Source of the DNA: DASQYE01 sp036389675
GTDB lineage: Bacteria > Acidobacteriota > Blastocatellia > Pyrinomonadales > Pyrinomonadaceae
Length of the DNA stretch: 64,000 nt
Reading direction: 5' to 3'
Assembly: GCA_036389675.1 (NCBI GenBank)
Contig: DASVWI010000037.1
Span: 124,001-188,000 of the forward strand
Part shown: in pieces, positions 31,028 to 38,558 of the stretch
How the letters are laid out: each line of letters opens with the position of its first letter
Numbering within the stretch: position 1 is the stretch's first letter
Notes under the pieces: model-generated
What the model saw: only the letters and a program-made list of their open reading frames with translations
Told to the model about the DNA's origin: nothing
Databases searched by the model: none
Translations under genes and position numbers: made by a program

Positions 31028-32206
31028 TTACCTTGTCTGTGGCACGCGCTCTGAGGCTTCCGTATAAGTGGCATCGCGCTCGAAGGTCAGGCGCTCGTCG
31101 TGCGGCAGTGGATGGCCTGCCATGCCGGCGAAGAGGTTTTCGTAGCGGTCGACGACGTGTTCCCAGTCGTAATGCTTCTCGACGCGGGCCTGCGCGCGTT
31201 GACGATAGGAGCTGACGAGCGAGCCGTCTCTGAGGACGCGTTGAAGCTGCTCGGCGAGTTCCTGCTCGTCGCGGTAAGGGATACCGGCTTCGCCGACGAC
31301 TTCTAGGTTTTCCGGGGTCGCCAGCGTCAGGACGCAGTTGCCGTAGCCCATCGCTTCCAGAAGCGCCGGGTGCGTGCCGCCGACCTCCGTGGCGTGAACG
31401 TAGCAATAGGCGTTCTGCTGCAAAACCCTGTAATCCTTGCCGAAGACAAAGCCCGTGAAGATGATTCTGCGGTCGCGGCGCGCAAGCAGTCTCAGCTCGT
31501 TGATGTAGTCGTGTGCGTAGGGCGCGTCGCCGACAATCAGCAGCTTGTGCGCGGTGCGTACCTTTTTGAAAGCCTCTATGACCAGATGAGCGTTGTTTTC
31601 CGGCTCAAGCCGCGAGACATAGAGCACGTAGCGATTGGGCTCGACGCGCCACTGCCGGACGGAGGCACGATCAGGTCTGCGCTCGACCTCCGCGCCGTAG
31701 GCGATCATGGTCGACGACGCCTTGTGATGAGCGAGGTAGTATTCCTGTATGACGCGCGCGTCCGTCACCGTCACGTTCGGCAGGATGGTGGCGAGCCGTT
31801 CCGCCAGCAGGTAGTATCTACGCCCCAGCCAGTTCCATTTCTTGCGTTTGTGTTCGAGCCCGTCGACGTTGATGGCGACGGGCGTTCCCGTCCACCTCAG
31901 CAGCGGGATGAAAGGAGCGTTGGCGGCATTACAGATGAGCGCGGCATCGTAGCGGCGCGGGGCTGCATGCAGGGCCGAGAGGAAGGCGTGGGCCACCGTG
32001 TCGAAATACTTATGCCGGATGGTGGGCAGGACTTCGAGGCGCACGCCGTGGTATTCGAGCTGGCGCGGGGAGACATAGTGTGCGCGGCAATAGACGGTCA
32101 CTTCATGACCGCGCGCCACGAGCCGCGTCGAGAGGTGTTCGGCGAAAGTCTCAAAGCCGCCGTAGCTGGCCGGAATCCCCCTTGTTCCCAGAATGGCTAT
32201 ACGCAT
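31028..32206 (-). CDS. Glycosyltransferase family 4 (DUF1972-type N-terminus)
   Basis: A 392-residue GT-B glycosyltransferase. The N-terminal Rossmann domain opens MRIAILGTRGIPASYGGFET, the hallmark of the DUF1972/rhamnosyltransferase-like GT4 group. The C-terminal domain has the nucleotide-sugar site (VLYVSRLEPENNAHLVIEAF, then EVGGTHPALLEAMGYGNCVL) with the E-x7-E motif. It probably adds a hexose or deoxyhexose during surface polysaccharide assembly. It lies 118 bp after another GT4 gene on the same strand; the two are probably one transcript, separate from the larger cluster at 50-64 kb. Confidence 0.9.
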   Translation of the reverse strand: MRIAILGTRGIPASYGGFETFAEHLSTRLVARGHEVTVYCRAHYVSPRQLEYHGVRLEVLPTIRHKYFDTVAHAFLSALHAAPRRYDAALICNAANAPFIPLLRWTGTPVAINVDGLEHKRKKWNWLGRRYYLLAERLATILPNVTVTDARVIQEYYLAHHKASSTMIAYGAEVERRPDRASVRQWRVEPNRYVLYVSRLEPENNAHLVIEAFKKVRTAHKLLIVGDAPYAHDYINELRLLARRDRRIIFTGFVFGKDYRVLQQNAYCYVHATEVGGTHPALLEAMGYGNCVLTLATPENLEVVGEAGIPYRDEQELAEQLQRVLRDGSLVSSYRQRAQARVEKHYDWEHVVDRYENLFAGMAGHPLPHDERLTFERDATYTEASERVPQTR

Positions 32207-32324
32207 GCAAAAGATTTATGCGCCGCTAGGGGGCGCTCAAAGGACGCTCACAGGGCATGACCCATTCGTCCGAAATTATTAGCGCGATATAACGTACAGT
32301 CTCTCCGCATCGCCTTTAAATACT

Positions 32325-33476
32325 TCAGGCGAGACGCCGCCGGGAATTATTACGTGCCTGACGCGCGGCCTCTTCATAGACTTCCAGAGTCATGCGCGCC
32401 GTCTCGCGCCAACTGAAGGCGCGTGCGCGCTCCAAGCCCCGTTCCCTTAACCGCTGCCGCAGCCCGCCGTCATCAATCACGCGACCGAGCGCGCAGGAGA
32501 GCGCCGCGCTGTCAAAAGGATCAAAGAGTAGACCGGCCTCGCCGACCACTTCCGGCAAACTGGTGCGGTTGCCCGCGATAACGGGCGCACCGCACGCCAT
32601 CGCTTCGAGAAGAGGCAGCCCGAACCCCTCGAAGTATGAAGGGTAGACGAACGCCATAGCATCCGTGTAGAGCGCAGGCAGATCACGCTCGCGCACGTAT
32701 CCGGCGAAGTGTATGTCGCCGTCTCTCGTGTGCCGACGCGCCGCGCTGAGCGTCTCGGTGTAGAGCCAGCCTCGTTTACCGACCAGAACCAGTTGCGGAA
32801 GCTTAGCCTGTGGGCGTTGACGGCGCAAGTCGGCGTATGCCTCTACGAGGCGGACTAGATTTTTACGCGGCTGGATTGCGCCGACCGCGAGGATGTACTC
32901 GCCGCTGATACCGTAAAGCTCTTTGACCCGCCGCCGCTCGGCTTCATCCCTGACGGGCACAAAGTGCGGCGCGGCTGCCAGCGGCGTACACTTCACGCGC
33001 CCCGGCGCGAGTTGATAGGTCTCTATCAGGTCGCGGCGGGAGAACTCGGACGGCGCGATCACGGCGCTCGCCATGCGGGCCGTGCGGCGCACGGTCAGGC
33101 GAAGCTGCGCGCGGCTGCGGCGCTTGAAGGTCTCCGGCAGATGCTCGAACGAGAGATCGTGTATGGTGGCGACGACCGGACAGGGCGCGAGCGGCGGCGC
33201 TGTGTACTGCACGTGGAGAAGGTCTACGGGGCGGCGGCGCAATTCAGCCGAGAGCGTCAGGGGGATGCGAAGCAGCGGCGTGTGCGGCAGCGTCAGGCGA
33301 ATGGAGACGTGCGGCCAGCGTCCCTCGAAACGCTCGACCGCTTCGCGGCGGGTCACATACAGCGTGTAACGATTGACAGCATCTATCTCAGCCAGCGCCT
33401 CGATCAGGTTCGTCGCATAGCTCTCGTTACCGGCCAGACCGGCCCCGACCGAGTGCGCGTCTATGGCGATATGCAA
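32325..33476 (-). CDS. Glycosyltransferase family 4
   Basis: A 383-residue GT-B enzyme of the mannosyltransferase-like GT4 group. N-terminus MHIAIDAHSVGAGLAGNESY, donor site ILAVGAIQPRKNLVRLVEAY, and the E-x7-E region FVYPSYFEGFGLPLLEAMAC with GNRTSLPEVVGEAGLLFDPF. It is cytosolic and expected to elongate a lipid-linked glycan. It lies directly upstream of the DUF1972-type glycosyltransferase on the same strand. No ribosome site of note is seen. Confidence 0.92.
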   Translation of the reverse strand: MHIAIDAHSVGAGLAGNESYATNLIEALAEIDAVNRYTLYVTRREAVERFEGRWPHVSIRLTLPHTPLLRIPLTLSAELRRRPVDLLHVQYTAPPLAPCPVVATIHDLSFEHLPETFKRRSRAQLRLTVRRTARMASAVIAPSEFSRRDLIETYQLAPGRVKCTPLAAAPHFVPVRDEAERRRVKELYGISGEYILAVGAIQPRKNLVRLVEAYADLRRQRPQAKLPQLVLVGKRGWLYTETLSAARRHTRDGDIHFAGYVRERDLPALYTDAMAFVYPSYFEGFGLPLLEAMACGAPVIAGNRTSLPEVVGEAGLLFDPFDSAALSCALGRVIDDGGLRQRLRERGLERARAFSWRETARMTLEVYEEAARQARNNSRRRLA

Positions 33477-33542
33477 GACAGCCCGTTGCTCCCGTACGTG
33501 GTTTCGAATTATCGGGGTTAGAGAAACCTTCGCCCGGCGAGT

Positions 33543-34181
33543 TTACTCGAAAGGCTCTGTGTTTGGAAGGACACCGCGAAAGCTCCTGCGATGGATGGGA
33601 CACGGCCCATGTTGACGAAGCGCTTGGTGGTGAGCGCGCGTGCCGTAGCCGACGTGACGAGCGAAATCGTACTGGGGGTAGGTGTCGTGCAGAGCGCGCA
33701 TCAGCGCGTCACGATATGTCTTGGCGATGCAACTGGCGGCGGCGATTGAGGCCGAGACGGAGTCGCCGCGAATGATCGCCTTCTGCGGAATCTCGCACTC
33801 TTTAAGAGAGACGGCGTCTATCAGCAGATGATCGGCGCAGGGCGCTAGACCCTCCACGGCCATAGTCATCGCGCGCCGTGTCGCCTCAAGAATATTGATG
33901 CGGTCTATCTCTTCCGGCTCGACGAGGCCGACCGCATAGCAGAGCGCCCTTTCTTTCAACTCGTCCGCGATGCGCTCGCGCGCTTTACGCGTCAGTTTCT
34001 TCGAGTCGTCCAGCCCCTCTGGCAACGGCTGCTCCGGGTCGAGGATGACGGCGGCGGCCACAACCGGCCCGGCCAGCGCCCCACGCCCCACTTCATCCAC
34101 GCCCGCCACAAGACGAAAGCCGCGGGCGCGCGCCTCCTCTTCAAAGGCTGTGCCGACGGCTGATACTCGCTTGCGAACCAT
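33543..34181 (-). CDS. rnhB: Ribonuclease HII
   Basis: A 212-residue enzyme that removes ribonucleotides and RNA primers from DNA. The catalytic pattern is intact: VAGVDEVGRGALAGPVVAAA (the DEVGRG motif), DDSKKLTRKAR, LIDAVSLK and SVSASIAAASCIAKTYRD. ATG 34181 (MVRKRVSAVG) is chosen. The frame is open 79 codons further, but that stretch encodes low-complexity sequence across the intergenic repeat and the rplS 3' end. It is the last gene of the ribosomal/SRP block, as in many bacteria. Confidence 0.96.
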   Translation of the reverse strand: MVRKRVSAVGTAFEEEARARGFRLVAGVDEVGRGALAGPVVAAAVILDPEQPLPEGLDDSKKLTRKARERIADELKERALCYAVGLVEPEEIDRINILEATRRAMTMAVEGLAPCADHLLIDAVSLKECEIPQKAIIRGDSVSASIAAASCIAKTYRDALMRALHDTYPQYDFARHVGYGTRAHHQALRQHGPCPIHRRSFRGVLPNTEPFE

Positions 34182-34182
34182 A

Positions 34183-34269
34183 AGAACGAGTGACGTGTGA
34201 CAAGTGGCGAGTGACGAGAGAAAAGCTTTTAACCTGTGACTCGTCGCTCGCCGCTTGTCGCTGTTCTTA
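34183..34269. repeat. Intergenic inverted repeat, gtgacga-type arms
   Basis: Left taagaacgagtgacgtgtg, acaagtggcgagtgacgag; right ctgtgactcgtcgctcgccg, cttgtcgctgttctta. The two arms pair over about 35 positions with a few mismatches. It fills the gap between rplS and rnhB and overlaps the last codons of rplS by 3 bp. Confidence 0.88.
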
Positions 34270-34659
34270 TCCCTTTTTGCCCGATGCGGCGGCGGCCTGT
34301 TCCGAGCTGGTGCGTGTGTCGCGCTCGCGTATGCGTGCGGCCTTGCCGCGCAGGTTACGCAGGTAGTAGAGCTTGGCGCGGCGCACTCGTCCGCGCTTGA
34401 CGACATCGATGTGATCAACGATGGTCGCGTGCAGCGGGAAGATTCTCTCGACGCCGACGCCGAAGCTGGTCTTGCGAACGGTGATCGTCTCGCGAATGCC
34501 GCCGTGCTTGCGCGCGATGACTATGCCTTCAAACACCTGAAGGCGTTCTTTGGTCTCCGATTCCTTAATACGCACGTGGACGCGTACGGTATCGCCCGGC
34601 TGGAAATCCGGGATCGACTCGCGTAGCTGCGCTTTTTCAATCGTATCTAAGCGGTTCAT
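34267..34659 (-). CDS. rplS: 50S ribosomal protein L19
   Basis: A 130-residue ribosomal protein located at the 30S-50S interface. Family blocks: DFQPGDTVRVHVRIKE, RLQVFEGIVIARKHGGIRET, RKTSFGVGVERIFPLH and RRAKLYYLRNLRGKAARIRE. A C-terminal tail (about 112-130) rich in Ser, Ala and Lys is an extension. It lies downstream of trmD in the conserved block. Confidence 0.98.
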   Translation of the reverse strand: MNRLDTIEKAQLRESIPDFQPGDTVRVHVRIKESETKERLQVFEGIVIARKHGGIRETITVRKTSFGVGVERIFPLHATIVDHIDVVKRGRVRRAKLYYLRNLRGKAARIRERDTRTSSEQAAAASGKKG

Positions 34660-34682
34660 GATCTCAACTCCATAATCTAAAA

Positions 34683-35420
34683 TTACTCTTCATCGAGCCC
34701 GGCGCGTTCGCGCTCCTCAAGCTCCAATCTTTCAAACAAGTCAGGGCGATTGCGCCGCGTCTTACTCAAAGCACGCCGTCTTCGCCAACCGGCGATCTCT
34801 CCGTGGTGGCCGCCGAGAAGCACTTCCGGCACGCGCATCCCTCTGAACTCCGGCGGGCGCGTGTAGTGCGGAAAATCCAGCATCCCCTCGGAGAATGAAT
34901 CGTGCCGCGCGGAGGTCTCGCTGCCCAGAGCGCCCGGCAGAAGCCTCGTGACCGCGTCGACCAGGACGATTGCCGCCGCCTCCCCGCCCGACAGAATATA
35001 ATCCCCAATCGAGATTTCATCCGTCACCAGATGCTCGGCCACGCGCTCGTCAACGCCCTCATAGCGCCCACAGATCAGGACGATCTGCCTGGAGCGCGCA
35101 AGGTCTTCCGCCATGCCCTGCGTCAGGGTGCGACCCTGCGGCGAAAGGAGCACGACGCGAATACCTTCCGGGTACGCCTCGCGCGCGCTCGTGCCCGTCA
35201 AATTTTCAACTGCCGCAAACACCGGCTCAGGCTTTAAGACCATTCCGTCGCCGCCGCCGAAGGGGCGATCATCAACGATGTGGTGCTTATCGCTCGTCCA
35301 GCCGCGCAGGTCGTGCGTGCCTATCTCGACGAGGCCCGCCGCGCGTGCCCGCCGGACGATCCCATAATCGAAGACCTCTCCAAAGAAGCCCGGAAAGATC
35401 GTGATGATGTCAAACTTCAT
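34683..35420 (-). CDS. trmD: tRNA (guanine-37-N1)-methyltransferase
   Basis: A 245-residue SPOUT methyltransferase that modifies G37 of tRNAs reading CNN codons and prevents frameshifting. Signature regions: DIITIFPGFFGEVFDYGIVR, VVLLSPQGRTLTQ, LICGRYEGVDERV and the AdoMet knot region ISIGDYILSGGEAAAIVLVD. The order rimM-trmD-rplS is standard. Upstream lies a short inverted repeat made of ttttaga-like words. Confidence 0.97.
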   Translation of the reverse strand: MKFDIITIFPGFFGEVFDYGIVRRARAAGLVEIGTHDLRGWTSDKHHIVDDRPFGGGDGMVLKPEPVFAAVENLTGTSAREAYPEGIRVVLLSPQGRTLTQGMAEDLARSRQIVLICGRYEGVDERVAEHLVTDEISIGDYILSGGEAAAIVLVDAVTRLLPGALGSETSARHDSFSEGMLDFPHYTRPPEFRGMRVPEVLLGGHHGEIAGWRRRRALSKTRRNRPDLFERLELEERERAGLDEE

Positions 35421-35423
35421 TTC

Positions 35424-35482
35424 GGATTTTAGATTTTAGACTGACGCATCCCGCCAACCCAAAATCCATAATCTAAAATTCC
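35424..35482. repeat. Short inverted repeat, tttagat-type arms
   Basis: Left ggattttagattttaga (35424-35440) pairs with ccaaaatccataatctaaaa on the right. The words are 7-mers (tttagat, tttagac). A half-copy, ccataatctaaaatt, lies in the rplS-trmD gap near 34670-34684. The right arm covers the last codons and the stop of rimM. Confidence 0.75.
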
Positions 35483-36027
35483 AACAGTCCTTCGGGGGCA
35501 TCAATGCGGATCAGCTTCTGCTCGACGTTGATCTCGACGCATATCTCTTCCGCCAGCGGGATAAGATGCTCGCGCTCAGTCCGGGGGTTCAAGACGATGA
35601 GCGTTTCAACCCCGCCAGTCTTCAATACTTCGCGCACGACCCCTATGTTCTCCCCCTCGACGGTTAAGACCGCGCAGCCCTCCAACTCCCAATCGTAAAA
35701 CTCGTCTTCCGGAAGCTCTACGCGCTCGGCCTCGGGGACGGCGAACTCGTGGCCCACGAGCGCGCTCGCCGCCTCTATGGAATCATAACCGGCGAACTTG
35801 AGCACGATGCGCCCCGATTGAAACCAGTGTTCCTCAAGCGTCAACGCCTGACGCTCACCGTCGGGGGCGACCGCGATCAGGCGTTCCAGCTTTTCAAACC
35901 GCTCCGGGAAATCCGTCAAAAGCTCTGCGACCACTTCGCCGCGCAATCCACGAGTCCTGACCGCGCGCGCAACCGCCACCAAATCTTCCGCGGACAAGCT
36001 CGCGCCGCTCTCTTCCCCCGCGCTCAT
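35473..36027 (-). CDS. rimM: Ribosome maturation factor RimM
   Basis: A 184-residue 16S rRNA-processing factor acting on the 30S head. The N-terminal barrel holds DLVAVARAVRTRGLRGEVVA, and the PRC-barrel C-terminus has LPEDEFYDWELEGCAVLTVE. Its start overlaps the khpA stop (36024-36027, ATGA), so the two are translationally coupled. Its last codons lie in a tttagat-type repeat. Confidence 0.95.
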   Translation of the reverse strand: MSAGEESGASLSAEDLVAVARAVRTRGLRGEVVAELLTDFPERFEKLERLIAVAPDGERQALTLEEHWFQSGRIVLKFAGYDSIEAASALVGHEFAVPEAERVELPEDEFYDWELEGCAVLTVEGENIGVVREVLKTGGVETLIVLNPRTEREHLIPLAEEICVEINVEQKLIRIDAPEGLLEF

Positions 36028-36254
36028 TCGACGATTTCCAGCAGAAAGCGCTGGTTCTTTTTCGCGCTCGCGGCCTGAACTATCGCCCGCAGAGCGCGCA
36101 CTGTTCTTCCCTGCCGACCGATCAGCTTGCCCATGTCGCTTTCGGCGACGCGCACTTCGATCAAGGTCGAGCCCTTGTGCTCCACTTCGCGCACGTCAAC
36201 CGCAGACGCGTCGTCCACCAGAGCCTTCACGATCATCTCAACGGTGTCTCTCAT
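36024..36254 (-). CDS. khpA: KH-domain RNA-binding protein KhpA
   Basis: A 76-residue single KH domain (IVKALVDDASAVDVREVEHK, with GKLIGRQGRTVRALRAIVQA carrying the GxxG loop). In other bacteria KhpA partners with KhpB to bind RNA and influence cell division and length. It lies between rpsP and rimM, its usual place, and overlaps rimM by 4 bp. Confidence 0.95.
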   Translation of the reverse strand: MRDTVEMIVKALVDDASAVDVREVEHKGSTLIEVRVAESDMGKLIGRQGRTVRALRAIVQAASAKKNQRFLLEIVE

Positions 36255-36319
36255 AAGCGAAGCCCTTTGAAAGCAAAAGCGTCTGGCGAGAGTTGCGCGC
36301 CGGCGTCCCTTACTATCTC

Positions 36320-36613
36320 TCAGGCGGAAGCGGTCGTCGTCGTCGTGCTGGCCGTATCCGCCGGGGTTTGCGCCTGAGCTTTCTGATTGGCTTTGATAAT
36401 GCGTCGCACAGTCTCGGTCGGCTGCGCGCCTCGTTCGAGCCAGTACTGCGTGCGCTCGGCATTGAGGCGAATCTCCGCCGGGTCCTGCGTCGGGTTGTAA
36501 ATGCCCAGGTTCTCCAAATAAGAGCCGTCGCGTTTGGAAAGCTTTTCCTTCACCACGATGCGGTATGAAGGTCTCTTCTTCGCGCCCATGCGCATTAATC
36601 TAATCGCTAACAA
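36320..36613 (-). CDS. rpsP: 30S ribosomal protein S16 (TTG start)
   Basis: S16 of about 97 residues. The family begins with M-L-A-I-R-L-x-R-x-G, and that sequence starts at TTG 36613 (LLAIRLMRMGAKKRPSYRIV). A strong AGGGAGG site lies just upstream of this TTG, so a TTG start is more credible than the ATG 16 codons further at 36661. The tail after about residue 80 is Ala/Thr-rich. First ribosomal gene after ffh in the block. Confidence 0.95.
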   Translation of the reverse strand: MLAIRLMRMGAKKRPSYRIVVKEKLSKRDGSYLENLGIYNPTQDPAEIRLNAERTQYWLERGAQPTETVRRIIKANQKAQAQTPADTASTTTTTASA

Positions 36614-36634
36614 ATCTTCTTCCTCCCTTAAAAA

Positions 36635-36687
36635 CAGTGGCAAGTGGCGAGCAAGAGCCAAGCTTTTCAGCTTGTCACTCGTCGCTG
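36635..36687. repeat. Intergenic inverted repeat, gtgacga/gtggcaa-type arms
   Basis: Left cagtggcaagtggcgagcaa pairs with cttgtcactcgtcgctg (36671-36687). It separates ffh from rpsP; the left arm on the ffh side is only a few bases from the ffh stop. Confidence 0.8.
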
Positions 36688-36692
36688 CCTTC

Positions 36693-38210
36693 TCATCTTT
36701 TCTTCCAGCGTTTCTTCTTCCCAGTCTTCTTGCGTGAAGGCCCGGCGGGCAGCGTCGGCAGGCTGCCCGTATCGTCGTCGCCGCCGTTGCCTCCCATCAT
36801 GCCGGAGAGGTCAGGCATGCCTGCCATCCCGGCCATGCGGCGCATCATCTTGCCCTTGAGGCCGCCGCCACCGCCGCCCATGCCGCCGAAGAGGCCCGAG
36901 CCCGATAGCTGGCGCATCATCTGGCGCATCTCCGTATACTGCTTAATGAGCGCGTTGACCTCTGCGACGGAGCTGCCCGAGCCGCGCGCGATGCGACGGC
37001 GGCGATTGGCATTCAGAATCTTGTGATCGTTGCGCTCTTCCTTCGTCATCGAATCGATAATCGCCTCTGTGCGTTTAAGCTCGCGCTCCATCTCCTTCGA
37101 CTGCTCTTCGCTCAGCTCCGGCATGCCCATGCCGCCCAGAAGCTGATCGGGCAGGAGCTTCATGATCTTTGAGAAAGAGCCGAGCCGCTTGACCTGCCGA
37201 AGCTGCCCGCGAAAATCGTCGAGCGTGAACTGGTTCTTCTGTAGCTTCTTGAGCTGCTCTTCGGCCTCCGACTGGTCGACCTTCGACTGCACCTCTTCGA
37301 TTAAAGAGAGCACGTCGCCCATGCCGAGGATGCGCTGCGCGATGCGATCAGGATAGAAGGGCTCAAGCGCGTCATACTTTTCGCCGACGCCGACGAACTT
37401 GACGGGCTGACCCGTGACCTGCTTGATCGAAAGCGCCGCGCCGCCGCGCGCATCGCCGTCCATCTTCGTCAGAATCACTCCCGTAATCCCAACCTGCCGA
37501 TGAAACTCTTCGGCTGAGCGGACGGCGTCCTGTCCCGTCATGGCATCGGCGACAAAGAGCGTCTCGACGGGCCGCGTCTCCGTCTTGATGCGAACCAGCT
37601 CCGTCATCAGCTCGTCGTCGATGTGCAGGCGTCCGGCTGTGTCTATCAGGAGCGTGTCATAGCCTGTCTGCTGCGCGTGCTTGTGCGCTTCGCGCACGAG
37701 CGTGAGCGGGTCGTTCGTCTCCGGCATCTCGAAGATCGCCTGACCCGTAGCGCGCGCGATGACCTTCAACTGCTCGCGCGCCGCCGGGCGATACACGTCG
37801 ACGGAGAGCAGCAGGGGCTTGCGCTCCTGATTCTGCGAGAGCCAGCGCGCGATCTTTCCCGTCGAAGTGGTCTTGCCGGAGCCCTGTAGGCCGACGATCA
37901 TGACGACGTTCGGAATAGTCTTGGTAAAGACGAGGCGGGAAGACTGGCCGCCCAGTAGCTCCACCAGCTCGTCAAAGACGATCTTGACGACCTGCTCCGA
38001 AGGCTTCAGCTCCTGCCAGACCTGCTGCCCCTCTGCCTTCTCTTTGACGGACGCGATGAAATCCTTCGCCACCTTGTAGTTGACATCTGCTTCGAGCAGG
38101 GCGAGGCGAATCTCGCGCAGCGCGGCGTCCACGTGCTCAGGCGTCAGGACGCCCTCGCCGCGCAGGTTCTTCAGCGTACGTTTCAGCTTATCGGATAAAG
38201 ACTCGAACAT
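36693..38210 (-). CDS. ffh: Signal recognition particle protein Ffh (SRP54)
   Basis: A 505-residue SRP GTPase that targets nascent membrane proteins. N domain (MFESLSDKLKRTLKNLRGEG), G domain with GLQGSGKTTSTGKIARWL, DTAGRLHIDDELM and TKMDGDARGGAALS, and a Met-rich M domain (GMGMPELSEEQSKEMERELK, MRQMMRQLSGSGLFGGMGGG) ending in a Lys/Arg tail. ATG 38210 is chosen; the frame is open about 100 codons further upstream, but that part crosses an inverted repeat and has no family content. Confidence 0.97.
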   Translation of the reverse strand: MFESLSDKLKRTLKNLRGEGVLTPEHVDAALREIRLALLEADVNYKVAKDFIASVKEKAEGQQVWQELKPSEQVVKIVFDELVELLGGQSSRLVFTKTIPNVVMIVGLQGSGKTTSTGKIARWLSQNQERKPLLLSVDVYRPAAREQLKVIARATGQAIFEMPETNDPLTLVREAHKHAQQTGYDTLLIDTAGRLHIDDELMTELVRIKTETRPVETLFVADAMTGQDAVRSAEEFHRQVGITGVILTKMDGDARGGAALSIKQVTGQPVKFVGVGEKYDALEPFYPDRIAQRILGMGDVLSLIEEVQSKVDQSEAEEQLKKLQKNQFTLDDFRGQLRQVKRLGSFSKIMKLLPDQLLGGMGMPELSEEQSKEMERELKRTEAIIDSMTKEERNDHKILNANRRRRIARGSGSSVAEVNALIKQYTEMRQMMRQLSGSGLFGGMGGGGGGLKGKMMRRMAGMAGMPDLSGMMGGNGGDDDTGSLPTLPAGPSRKKTGKKKRWKKR

Positions 38211-38289
38211 ATAGGTACAGTTCCGCGCTCTAAACGGAAACGAAGATGATAACGGGGGCTTCGGTAACGTGTCAAGGCAAGCGATTAGT

Positions 38290-38391
38290 AAGGGATGAGG
38301 GCGGCGGTGCGAGGGATGAAAGCGCTGCCATTCGACCCGAATCATCCTGCTTTCATCCTTCACACTGCCGCCCTCCGCGCTGCCGCCCTTT
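38290..38391. repeat. Inverted repeat in the divergent ffh / sigma-54 activator gap
   Basis: Left aagggatgagggcggcggtg and cgagggatgaaagcg; right ctttcatccttcacactgcc and gccctccgcgctgccgccct. The words include ggatgaa and gcggcgg. The gap (38211-38558) is 348 bp; its remainder must hold two divergent promoters, and a tttatact stretch near 38543-38550 is the only -10-like sequence I see for the plus-strand gene. Confidence 0.8.
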
Positions 38392-38558
38392 TCATATAGA
38401 CGCTCGGCGCGCGCGTGTGTTAAATTCACTGGCGTTAACTCTCGACGAGCGCATAAAGGTCTGTGGGAGGACTTGCATGCGCGAAAGCCCCTCCGCCCGA
38501 CCCGGAACCGCAACGTAACTGAAATGAGACGGGGATTCGCCGTTTATACTAATCCGCG

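Noticed and set aside
34182..34418. N-terminal extension of RNase HII
   Set aside because: Encodes low-complexity sequence across the intergenic repeat and the rplS 3' end; the family sequence begins near Met at 34181.
38211..38513. N-terminal extension of Ffh
   Set aside because: The extension crosses an inverted repeat and has no SRP54 content; Ffh begins MFESLSDKL at 38210.
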